DNA of 64,000 nucleotides from Rhopalosiphum padi (lineage: Eukaryota; Arthropoda; Insecta; Hemiptera; Aphididae): positions 11,098,001-11,162,000 of the forward strand of contig NC_083600.1 in the NCBI RefSeq assembly GCF_020882245.1, in the 5' to 3' direction. The notes beneath the pieces were generated by a model. That model ran no database searches, was not told the DNA's origin, and saw nothing but the letters and a program-made list of their open reading frames with translations. A program made the translations under genes and the position numbers. Of this stretch, positions 26,701-38,200 are shown piece after piece (the stretch's first letter is position 1; every line of letters begins with the position of its first letter).

Positions 26701-27107
26701 TTGTTGTGTCTTGTACACAGTGGTAAAATGTTTGCCAAATGGTGATACAGACACAGAGTCGACAGTGATCACCAGACGACCGGGTACAATGGCAAGTGGT
26801 TGTCCTGCTTCAATATTTTGGGCCGCCATCAGCCCTCGTCCTGTGTCAGAAAAACAGGCAGGCGCTAACCGGCAGGTAGGCTTCCATCCATAAGATTTCA
26901 TCCATGTAGTCAACGAGACGACTTCGAACTGGTAGCCGGTGGAAGGGCGGTCAGAAGTGGGTTTGCAGCGGCGGCGGGCCGTGCGACCCATTGGTAAGTA
27001 CGGAGAATCGGTAGACTTTACTCAGGACTCACCTTGTAATGGTTTCTCAGCAAACAGAGCGCAACGTGTCGGCTACACAATTTCGGCAGGCCAAAAACAA
27101 TCGCCAT
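14784..27107 (-). CDS. ABCB7: ABCB7/Atm1-type mitochondrial ABC transporter (12 exons)
   Basis: Half-transporter of the inner mitochondrial membrane that exports a glutathione/sulfur compound needed for cytosolic Fe-S cluster assembly (family knowledge). Coding exons, 5' to 3' on the minus strand: 27033-27107, 24438-24641, 24170-24374, 23259-23425, 22776-22877, 22534-22710, 21631-21805, 21373-21530, 20977-21140, 19275-19404, 18733-19008, 14784-15002. All junctions are GT-AG and keep frame, giving 683 aa. The N-terminus is short and basic/hydrophobic, compatible with a mitochondrial presequence. ABCB7 landmarks include YIWPKDD near residue 90, RNVFLHLHSLDLSFHLSRQT in the membrane domain, and NEAGNKAMDSLINYETVK. 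Walker A GGSGSGKST (about 471-479) spans the exon 9/10 junction; signature ISGGE is at about 575-579, Walker B ILIFDEA at about 595-601 and the H-loop His at about 631. Introns 1 (2.4 kb) and 11 (3.7 kb) are long; intron 1 holds a second gene. Confidence 0.95.
15003..18732 (-). other. ABCB7 intron 11, 3.7 kb
   Basis: Bounded by a minus-strand donor after ...TCGATAACTGAACAG and an acceptor before AACATACTG. Inside are less AT-rich patches (about 15650-15740, 16190-16530, 16780-16860, 17200-17370) that look like old inserted material, but no paired ends or duplications could be found and no reading frame is recognisable. Nothing else is supported. Confidence 0.45.
19600..20340 (+). repeat. Dispersed AT-rich repeat, copy E, in an ABCB7 intron
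   Basis: Shares the AACTTAAAATGTCTATA and AAAAGTACTGAACATTTT motifs, and the closing segment near CATTGTAAAATCAATACATTCATC, with similarly ordered segments in copies C (9890-10800) and D (31350-32620). It lies between ABCB7 exons 9 and 10. Diverged, non-coding, borders approximate. Confidence 0.4.
25688..25693 (-). terminator. Polyadenylation signal of the nested SETD4-like gene
   Basis: TTTATT on the plus strand reads AATAAA on the minus strand, about 20 bases beyond the stop codon (25714-25716). Its position supports an independent 3' end for the nested gene before ABCB7 exon 2. Confidence 0.5.
25714..26991 (-). CDS. SETD4: SET domain-containing protein 4-like lysine methyltransferase, intronless
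   Basis: A 425-aa product of the SETD3/SETD4/Rubisco-methyltransferase-like class. By family knowledge these transfer methyl groups from S-adenosylmethionine to lysine on histones or other proteins. Visible features: a Trp-rich lead (LTTWMKSYGWKP, about 27-38), the SET opening FSDTGRGLMAAQNIEAGQPL (about 47-66), the substrate-loop region DMFNHSPL (about 223-230) corresponding to the NHS core motif, and the post-core FINYGPHSNTKLFLEYGF (about 261-278) with the conserved Tyr. The C-terminal part matches the helical substrate-binding extension. Length is close to vertebrate SETD4. The ORF is one exon inside intron 1 of ABCB7 on the same strand. Its start is 41 bp beyond the ABCB7 exon 1 splice donor, and a polyadenylation signal follows just after its stop. 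Start chosen as the first in-frame ATG; an upstream stop blocks extension. Confidence 0.9.
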   Translation of the reverse strand: MGRTARRRCKPTSDRPSTGYQFEVVSLTTWMKSYGWKPTCRLAPACFSDTGRGLMAAQNIEAGQPLAIVPGRLVITVDSVSVSPFGKHFTTVYKTQQVLATYLMFEQHKGSESFWYNYIISLPTVLSNSAYCPAEHLPKDLSIKVLDHQNTILTTFNQIMYEMSSVVCPHCLDTCKNIFTFEVYKWAWSIVNTRAVYMSPDCSLKNKIKLSDVNNLALTPYIDMFNHSPLACVRATVNHLNGAYTIITEKLFKKHSEVFINYGPHSNTKLFLEYGFIVPSNPQDSVHLSANEIISKTGKGLNKNRMDKLKTYDLLDGHYCTSEGLSWSTRVLTYLLIYSDRFNDEELKNRVFANLFDQSEIEAVSKIGAIVVKTKLEEVKQWESNMLTILESNQAEKTTGFVVATELVKENRRLLEKCLQSLIVK

Positions 27108-29263
27108 GCCTTTGAATGTTGCGTGGTTCGAAAAACTATTTAAAATAATAAAACAGACACTCAGATTAACATGTTTAACAACGATGACACTATTGACACT
27201 TGATCTTTTATCAAAATCAAAAATAATATGTATAATAGGTATTCTATATTTTTTCTATGTACAATAATATAATTCGTTTAATCAGCAATGTCGCCAAATT
27301 ATTATCACACATTAAATTTTATCTATGATATCACTTTTATGTTCTATATTGGTCTGTGATGATATTAGAAATTAGAGTAGATCTTTACTAAAATTACTCT
27401 AAGGAATAGACAAGGCAAGGTTTATAGATTATCTATAAAAGTATAAACCTTGGTAGACCATGAACATTATACATCATGAATATTAAGATAATTAATTATT
27501 TTTGAAATTAATCAATTTATCTTAATTCATGTTACACATTTATATACCTATTTAATATTTATTATACTATTTATACTGTAAGCATGGACCACGGTCATGA
27601 TAAAAGATCTTGTCTAGGTCAAATTATTCAAAATTCAAAAAAAAATTAATAAATGTAAATTTTGTTTTATTGTTATTCATTAATACATTTAATATTTGTA
27701 TGTTATAATTTTATGAATTAATTTTCAACAAGCTTGAACAATTAAGTAATGATTTGTTAAAATTAATCTGTTATTTGTTAACGTGTTTTATATAATAAAC
27801 CTAACAAGTTAAGATTCAATATTTTTATTTGCGTGTGTCTGTCATCAATTATCATCTTTTGCATCAAATGTTTTGAACTTAAATATTATAATTTATAATT
27901 TTTTAAAGGGTGATTTTACTCTTAGATTACCAAGATAAATTTAAAAAAATGATTTTATATGATTGTGTGGGCTATACAGAGAAAACAAATAGAGCACTGT
28001 ATTGCTAAAGATATTAATACGTTAATAATATAATACAATGTGAAATTGACATCTAAGTTTCTATAACTTGGATCTAGTTTTTCCTTGGCCTTGTCTTTTG
28101 AAATATCATCCACTACATTTTGATGATTAACTTTGATGTCTCTATAAGCAACTAACATAGTTTTAGAATATATTCTAGCAAAAACAACTAGCATATCATA
28201 TTTTACAAGTAGAAAATACAATACAATCTGAATTATTGGTAGTCACAACACTCGCATTAGCTATAATGAAAATCATTATTTTTAATTTTGTCTTTTCCCT
28301 GCAATAAACATCTGACACCTGTAGGTAAAATGGAATCATACTTACCTTAGATTTGATCGTTTAACACAGAAAAATAATAGTTTATTTGTAAATATAGACT
28401 ATAATATATTTTAATCAATATCATTGTTTAAGGAGTAAAACAGTTGTATAGTGTATTTAACATAAAATAAAATAAAACATAACTTTATTTTAATGTATAC
28501 CTTATGTTTATCAGAAACAGAATCAAGTATGAACAATATGTGTAATTATTAATTACTAATGTAATATATAATATATCATTCAATCTTTTACATACATCTA
28601 CAATAAGCAATAACTCTATGTTAAGTGGCATTACATGTTTTAATTTTTTCTGTATAACGAATCACATTCATTAGCATCATATACAGTTATTAATAATAAT
28701 TAAAGAAAAAAAAATTAAAACAGAATTATTTAACATTAAAATTAAAAAAAAAAAATCAAAAATGACTTGAAAAAACATTTAATATTTTTTATGTATAACA
28801 TCAATAATGATTTTAATAAGACATTGGTATATATATAATATATAATATATTGGTTCAAAAATGAAATACAAAAAAAAAAGTTTGAAATTTATCAACATTA
28901 CATATTTGTAACTCAGTCTTTGCCGGGTCAAAAATTTACATAATCATTATCATTCATCATCAAAAAGTAATTATTAATAATTGTGAATAAAAAATAATAT
29001 ATCCTAATAATAACCACACTTAATACATATTGAGCTTCTAAACATAAATAAATCCATAAAAACTTAAATATTAACACAAAATAGGTTTACAAAAAGAAGA
29101 AATTATATTTGTTGTCAGTGTTAAAATAAACTATGAATGAATATATTTGAAATAAATGCTCAAAAAAAAATATTGTATTAAACTAAGTGGGAAGAAAATA
29201 AATTCTATGATGTTTTATTTTCTGTTAAATCACAGATTAGCTTATTATAAGTGTATAAAGTTG
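27108..29263. other. Intergenic region between ABCB7 and the MARCH-like gene
   Basis: Contains the ABCB7 promoter/leader immediately right of 27107, with no TATA box identified. The left-pointing 3' end of the MARCH-like gene lies at the right side, where reverse-strand AATAAA occurs at 29214-29219. A minus-strand 88-codon frame at 27955-28221 is listed separately. The rest is AT-rich with no recognisable content. Confidence 0.4.
27955..28221 (-). pseudogene. Unrecognised 88-aa reading frame, possible gene fragment
   Basis: I do not recognise this protein. The first half contains a polar stretch (KVNHQNVVDDISKDKAKEKL) that looks more like real protein than AT-rich noise. The second half is hydrophobic and Cys-containing (LISLAIQCSICFLCIAHTII), like a membrane segment. 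No convincing splice partners or start context were found. It may be an isolated exon, a decayed gene fragment or chance. Confidence 0.2.
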
Positions 29264-32200
29264 TTATTTATCATCTCTATAGTTAGAGAGTCTTCTAGAT
29301 GATAATAATGGCGATTGAGAAGGAGACCCATGGGCTTCTTCTATGTCTTCGTAATTCTTATCTCTTCCAAAATCCAATCGTATTTGAACTGGATTGGTAG
29401 TATCAGGCACGTCATTTTTAGATTTTGATTCTTCAATTTGAATGTTAACGTTTTTGTTGTCAAACTCGTTCTCGTTAGGAATCGTTTCATTTTGTCCAAA
29501 TTTGATTACTATTTCTGCTGTTTTAATTTGCAATTTTAAAAAAGATGGATCTGACTGATTACTTTGACATACAGCTGCCTGGTTACATTCACCTTCAGGA
29601 TTTTCCCCTTGAGTTTTTCCTATCTGTATATGCCATGAGGTTCCAGTATCACTTGAAATCGGTTTTTCAACATCTTCTTGTTCTCGATTGTCAACCTCTT
29701 GAAATCTAATGGGATTATCTTCATTATTAAAAAATATATGAACATTACGAACACCTTTGAGATCGATACTGGTTTCATCATTTTGGTCAATAGGTGGTTT
29801 AAAAGGCACAATTGATGCAACTGCATTAGTTTCAACTGAACTACTCTCAGCAACATCAATAAGTATAGTTTGATTTTTTCGTGGTTTTTCTGGTGCATTT
29901 TGTACATATATTACCCTAAAATATAGTAATAAATTTGAAAATACACATTTGAAATGCAAATATTTGTATTAATAAGTTACCTATTATATGCTTTCCATCT
30001 TTGGCAAAGCATAAAATATGACTTGCACTGTATGTACATGAAAACAACACCACCTGTAAAGCCGATGCCCACAACAATAAGTTTTGTCCAAAATGGCCAG
30101 TCCAATTGTCCACGTTCAACTTCCTCTAATGTTCGATCCATAAGGACATAGAGTGACCAGCAAACACACGTCATGGCAATTATATGAAACAGCATTGCAC
30201 ATACCAACTTTTTACGCTCCATGCCAGACATTTCTAAATGTTCCCACTGAAAATACAAAATTTAAGATACATAACTTTAATTCAATTACATAATTTATGA
30301 CAAAACAAATTTACTTGACTAAAAGGTTTGGTTCTGGTTTGCATAATGAATTGAAATTTACAAAGTTCACAGCATCGTATATTAGATGATTTAATCCATT
30401 GTTGTAAACACAATTGATGCACGAATCGTAAAGAACCAGCACAATAACATGGTGCTATTAAGGGTGTGTCAATGTCACCTTCACAGTGACATATTCTAAA
30501 TAAAACATAATCAAAATATAAGCATCAATGCAATTATTTTTGTTTTTCTTAAACAATTTATACTTAGTTTTAAAGTTTTTGTTTTTATGCAGTATTGTTG
30601 GTATATTTTATTTTAAATGTTGATCGATTTGTAAACATTTCAAACAATTTGATAGGTAGCAAGCAGTACAAAAGATTATGATTACTACAATTACCACTAT
30701 TACCAGTTTGTAGTATTATTTTGTTCTATAGGTAGTATTATCATTGTCAATCTATGTATATCTACCACATTAATGTCGAGTTGCATAATCAATTGATTAA
30801 TTTAATGGTTCACTAAAATATAACAAATCAATCATACTTAAAGGGCTAACTATTGATTCATTTAATATTTAATATTGTAGTGATTAATCATGAAAGTCAT
30901 CATATTATTAACTAGTATTAACACTAAATTGGGAAGAAAAGATATAATAAGCAATCCCTATTTAGAAATACAATTTTTTTTTAAAAGATCACAAAAATTG
31001 ACAACTGGATATATTATTATATAATATATAACTAAATTTTCTGAGTAAATAAAATGTAGTTTACTTTAAATATATACCTGCAAATGTCAAAATTCATGGA
31101 TGAAAAACTTGTGTTTCTAGAAAATCCTTCATCATTCTTCATCTTCTGAAAAAAAAATTGATAAAATCATTTAACTATATAGACCAAAACAATTTGACAC
31201 GAATTTAGGTCAGAACTTACAGAAAATAATTAAATTAGTTATAACTTATAACTATTTTATATATTACAATATATAATATACATATTATGTAATATAAAAA
31301 ATGAGAACCTATATCTATATTTTATTTATAGTAAAAATATGATATTGTACACTAGGTAGGTATTGAGAGAGTTACTGTAATGAATGCATAAAATTTGAAT
31401 CCAATGATATATCATTATACAAGTAAAACGATTCTGAGGAGAGATAGTCAGTCTATATTATTAAGTATATTTTATGATATTGCTATTAAAGTAATTTATT
31501 TTACTACAAATATTATGGTAGTTTGATTACATTTTTGCAAAAAACATTAAATTTATTGTATTATTAATATTTAATTATTATAATAGCATAAACACATTTA
31601 GCATATTATATTATTGTTATTAACTTTTAAGTCGACAATACCATAAAACAGTGTGAATATGTTCATGGTATATATAGGTAATAAATTAAAATTAATCTAC
31701 ATGTTTTGACAATATCATTGCATATAGTAAAATGTATACGTAACAGATTTAAATTCAAACAAATAACATTTTTGAAATTGTAAATATAATAAAAGTTGTT
31801 ATTCTTTGTTTAAATATGAATTTTTTTTCAAATTTTAACTTCAAATGTCTATAGAAAAAATTGTTTATATATATGTTTAAGATTTTTTAGTAAGCTACCT
31901 ATACTCTGTTCAAAATGAGATTGTGACTTGGCGACCCACTTGTGCGCATGGGTGTGGCTTTACTACACAGCGGGCGTACAGATAGTTGACTCGGTGAGGT
32001 TGACAAACGAGTGTTGCCTGACTCCCCGCTTGACGAAAATTGGTCGCCGCCAAGTCACAATCTCATTTTAAATAGAGTATATATTATACTAAATTTTCAA
32101 ATCCTAGCTATAAAAATTGAACATTTTTATAAATTGTAACTGCAATATAATTTGCAAATTTTCAAGATATTGGAAAAGTTTTAACATCAAAACTTATAAA

Positions 32201-35200
32201 AAAGTATTGTCACGACTATGTCTTTTTGATAGTTTTTAATTAACATAATTTAAGCAGGTTATAAGAAATCTTATAATCAATTTTTGAGAATTTTTACTCA
32301 GCAAATAATATTTAATTAATGTATAAAATATATCAAACATTGCTCATATCAATAAATATCTAAAAAAAGTCAAAATAATTGAAAATTTTAACGTGTATAC
32401 AAAATGTTGATATAAACATATTTGTTTTTGAGTTATACTAAAAAATATAGTCAAAAATTAGTTTTTTATACAATTTGCAGTTATTCTTTAATTTTTTTTT
32501 TTATTACTTTTTTTTAAAATTGACATTTTTTCATTTTTTTAAAATGGTCAAGGCATTCTCCAACTACTTATTACCTTTAAAATAAATAAAAAATAAATAT
32601 ACATCTTTGTAAAATTAATATATTCACCGTTTCATTCAGAATTTAAAATTAATTATGATGATATACCACTTTTTGAATGGTTATAACCAAGGCCGTAACT
32701 GGAAATTAATTTAGGGGGGGGAGTTAAAAAAATTGTGTTTAGATTAAAACAGAGATTAAAATAGTTATTTTACTACCACATAATATAACACGAACAATTT
32801 TTGAGGGGGGGGGGGGGTTGAACCCCCAGGTACGGCCTTGGTTATAACTAATTAGCCTTATTAAGTAATTTAAACTCAAATTTAAAATAAGTGTGTATAA
32901 TATATATTTATAAATAATATATAAATAAATAAATACATTCATGAAGTAATTTACAAATAAATAGTGGAAAACTTTAAATTTTATGAAATTATGATTTTAT
33001 TTTATGTGATAACGACTCAATAATAGAATATTATAGAAATAAAACTTAAAAATTAATAAATGTTATATTACAAATAATGTTATTACTTATGAAATTGTTA
33101 GTTTGTACACATAAAATTTTTTATGATAAATTATGCAAGTTCCCTAGACAAAAATGTAGAATTATAAACAATATTTAATAAAATACTGACCTAACGTCAT
33201 ATTGTAGAGTAATAAATCATTAGCCTAATCAATAATTGAAACACTAACTTATGGGTTATTATTTTTTAACACTATACGCAGCTCTAAGTTATCTATAGAG
33301 TTTATACAAAATAATAATCCAATGAAAATCCAATTGATGATAAAAAAAAAAAAAACTAGTGTGAAAAATAATAGATTATTTAGGATAAGTAAAAAGAAAT
33401 AATATTGCACATAACTAATATCATATAACATATGATTATTAAATAGGCAAACAAAGAAAATATGCGTCAATTACAAATATGCTATGTTATAGTTGATAAA
33501 TAAATCATATTAAGTATATATCATAAAGATAATCAGTTATCAATAAACACTTTTATTAATTAATAAATGTGTTAGAACAGTAAATAATAACTAGATATTT
33601 AATGAGTTATTATAACAATTTAGTAATTAAATAAAGTAAAAATACCAACTAGAAAATCAAAAAGCAGAATCATTTATTAATTTATTTTGTTGTAAATTAT
33701 TGACATTATTAGTAAAGTGTGACAAAGGTTTGTTTTAGTAACTAGTTGTACACGGAAAAATAATAAATAAATAATTAAAACCAAAAGACAAGATCTAAAT
33801 TATGGTGTCCTAACTTTTTTATGTAAGACACTTTACATATTTTTGTCCTGTTTAATTTGAGCAAGTCACCAATAATGGAAATTTATAAATTACATAAAAT
33901 ATATTGTTTCAACCTAAAAACTTGGCAGTGAGTCATTTTTTTCTAAGACCTTTTCAAACTATAAATTGGGAATCGCTGGTCTAAATTAATAATAATATAC
34001 AATTATTATGAATCAGTTCATAAATATATATTATTTTTTATGTAACATTTAAAAAAGTTGTTATGTTATATGTATAGATGAATAAATGTTTGCTAAATAC
34101 TGTAATTCATAATATTTTTTTATTTAAATGTATTTTTAATTAATAATGCTTAGTATATATTTTTTTATTATAATAAAATCAACATTCTGTGGAATTTAAT
34201 TTATATATGAGTAGGTATTACACATTTAATATTTGTTTCATTATAGATATTTATTATACTGTGAACCAAAACAACTTTGTTTTATGCTGATACATCATTT
34301 TTTCTTTCATAAGACAATTAAAATAATTGTAATAACAATTTTAATTGTTAACTTATTTATAAAATTTTGGAAAATCTAAGTTAAGATTTTATTTTTTTAT
34401 TTTTGAGGTAAGTTATAGGTTATATACGATTAGCTATATACAGTACCATAATTAATACTTATATTAATGCAAGCTGATTTAACGAAAAAAAAATATATTA
34501 GTTTAATTAAATATGTATTATTAACATACTTATATTCAAAAATCATATAATCAAAATATGATTTCAAAACATACAATTTTATTTTAGAAAGAAACAATTT
34601 TATAAAATTAGTATTATTTATTTTTAAAATTACTTTAACTTTTTTAAATAGCAATGTTCATACATTCAGACAGAATATTTTAATGTATAAATATTGAATC
34701 AATGCAAAGTTAATTAAGTATTAAAAATCATTTTTAACGTTTAGATAAGAAGAGAGGACACAGAGAATAACACTGCAAAGTTTAATACTTCCCAAATTAA
34801 TGTTTTCTTAATAATAGAGATTTAAATAGTGTAATATTCAATTTTTATAAATCAACTTTTCATTAAAATGTCTTTATTTCAGAATAAGTAAGTACCTAAA
34901 TGGTGAAATATATGATTTGCAGTAAAAAGAAAGATATTGTTAAAATAACATGGGTAGTATTATATATAACAAATTAAAAATAAAAGACGAAAATTTTCTG
35001 AAAATGTAATGACTGAAGTTAATAAATAAAAGGCTGTGAACCTACCTAATAATTTTGCTGTCATTTTTTAATAAGGTGTTTTGAGATAAAAAATTAGTTT
35101 GAAAAAAAATAGGCTTAGAACAATATAATAGTCAATTTATAGAAAAAATGTAAGTATATTTAATTCTTATATTAAATAATAGAATAGCATTTATTCTTGT

Positions 35201-38200
35201 AAATATATAAATATATAGATCATATAAAATATGTAAGTAATAACTTCTATACTCCCATATTTTTTTCATCTTTTATTATTCCATTCATTGTTTATCACAT
35301 AAATATAGCTCCCAAATATGTTACTTTCACTAAATAAATATATATATTTTTAACTTGTTTTAATAGAAATTATAAAGAAATAATTTTAATAGTTATAAAA
35401 TTTATATTTTTATATTTAAAATTGAGTTGTTATTATGTATTCAATTTTTTTTAGGTCATAGAGGTTACTAAATACAAATAAATAATTTAAAGTGTAGGTA
35501 ATAAATCAAGAATGATAAGGTTGGTTTCATAGATTTTTATTTTTTTGATATACAGTTAATACTTATTACAAATCTAAGTTTAATCTAAGTTTATTAACCT
35601 TCAGTTCTTGATAAAAAAAAAAAACTTATGATAAATAATGCAAGAAATTGTATATTGTCTTTATGTATATTATACAGGGATATGGGTGTACAAATTTAAG
35701 TTAGAATATTGTTAAAGTGATTAATTGCAAATTGATGTATTTTTTATAAATATACTAATAACTTTTATTTAATAACCATTGCACAATATAAAAACTATGT
35801 AAAATACCTACATAATACTTTTTTATTGCTCTCAAATATATTTATGTGCTCAAAATACAAATATTAATAATTTTGAACAGTAAGAATTTTACTAAACTGA
35901 CAATGTAATTTAAATACAGAAAATAAATGTCTATGAACCAACATATAGATTAAGTTCATAGTATGATTGTTTTATACTAGTTTAAGTTAAAATCATTCAG
36001 GCATTCATATTTTATTTTTAAACTAATTCTACTTATTTAATATTAGTATATACTATATACTAGTTGTACGCAAACACTAAAAAACTATTAGGTAATAAAA
36101 AAAACTATATGCTTAAATTTTAATATACTAATATACATGTATGACATACTATTTACATACTTTATAAAAAAGAGGTAAATGAGAAAATTATGTCATGAAT
36201 GTTTGATCAAGTAATAATTATAGGTATTAGTTTACCAAAACTGGTATAGTAACCGCATAACATCAAAAAAGTATTAACCAATAAGTAGACATAAAGTCAC
36301 TATAATATTTAACTTAGATTAAAGTCATTGTCAGTGTTCAGTTATTAATTATTAGTAGGGCTAAAGACACAATGACCTTAAAATGACCTAGATATTGTAT
36401 TAGGTATACAAAAAATGAAAAATAAGACAGTATATATAAGTAAAAATGGTTATACACAAAATATACTCATGTAATGAAACTCGTTTGTTTATCACTAAAT
36501 GTAATTTGTAAGCTATATTATCATTCTTTTTTTTTAAACTTTTCCTAGGTAATATTACATAATTTAAATTTTTCATGGATAAATTACAAGACAATGTGTC
36601 AGCTTTTGAATTTTAAATAAAAAATTCATAATAGATATTACTATATAAGTTAAATAAATATACCTCTCTTTAGTAATTAAATGGATTAAATATTTTTATT
36701 ATTAAAATATCAATTTATATCAATTAAGTATAATGAATACAAACTACAAACTCCCAAAATTTACATTACACAAATTGTACAAAATATTACATTCAATTGG
36801 CGTAAGTATAAAATTTTTAATTTTATAAATATTATAATATACAGGTTATCTGTACAATTACCTATCCCTGTATATAGTTTTTAAATATAAATAATATTTA
36901 GAATCGGTACAATAGATATAAGTATGATGTGTGTGGAATGTTGGATTAATCTGAACCAGAGAAGAAAAGTTACCTGGTGAAAACATCCTTAAATGAAATT
37001 TTTTAAGGTTCTTTGTCCTGCACCAGTTAACTTCCAGGCATCTTAATAGATTAACAACCATTTTTTAATGAGACTATTGATAAGGTCTTTTATGGTTGCT
37101 TTTTCTTTAAGACTGAATATTTTGTTTGTAAGTATTGGTCAGAGCCCAATTTAGGAAATATAACTTTTGGAGAATTTAATACCTATTTGTTAAATGTAAT
37201 TTAAAAAAGATAGTGAACATTAAAATAACATAATTGTATTAGCGTACAAAATATTTATTTACAGAACATAAATAAATTTCTAATACTTGTAAAATATTTA
37301 AATATAATTATTAACTAAGTATCTATAGATTGTTATAATAAAGTACAAATGAAAAATATTAATTAATGTTCACTGTTATACATCATGTAAATGTCTAACG
37401 AAAGCAATAATATCATAAAATTTCACAGTGCCACTTTAATATTTATAATTATCAATAGGGGCCCGGGCTGCAACCCAACTAGCCCCACTCCATAAATTGG
37501 GTTCTGGTGTTGGTTGCGAGAAGAGAAATCAATGGAGATACCGGTAATTTAAATTGATTCCTTTGAAGTAGGAGATAAGACATGGAGCTATGAGTTTATG
37601 TAAACTGGAGACTATTGGCTTGAAGTTGAATTTTTAAAATATCTTATTTAATCATATGTTAGTAAAAATAATACACAATAAACATTAATCTTGTCATTCT
37701 TAATTTCTAGGAAACTTTTAGAAGTATACCTAATGATACAATTATATTATAATAAACCACCATTGTTTAATTTATAAAATATTACAGAAATGCTATGGCT
37801 AGTCAGGAAATTGACAAACTTAAATTACAATTTTAAATCATGCAACATTTATACTTTTATAAAAGTTGTAGGTAATCATTTAAAAAATAAGATAACCTAC
37901 AAGAAAAAATACTCTTTAAAACAAAAATGTATAAATACTAATTTCTTTATAAATTATATTGAGATTCCTATTTTTAATTATTAATAAGCTTGAATAAATA
38001 ATTAGCTGTAATTAAAGTATTCAATAATGTGTATTATTCACATTTAAAATTTTTTTTTTAATACAAATTAATTTGTTTAAAATATAAAAAAAATGTACAT
38101 CATTTGTTAATTATAATTGTCAACTTCACTAGAGGGTTCAGCGCACATAAAAACTCATAATACTGTCTATACCAAGGGTTGCCAAGCAGTCGATCTTTAT

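Noticed and set aside
29620..30151. Several 65-95 aa frames overlapping the MARCH-like exons
   Set aside because: Alternative-frame or antisense shadows of exons 29264-29915 and 29981-30246.
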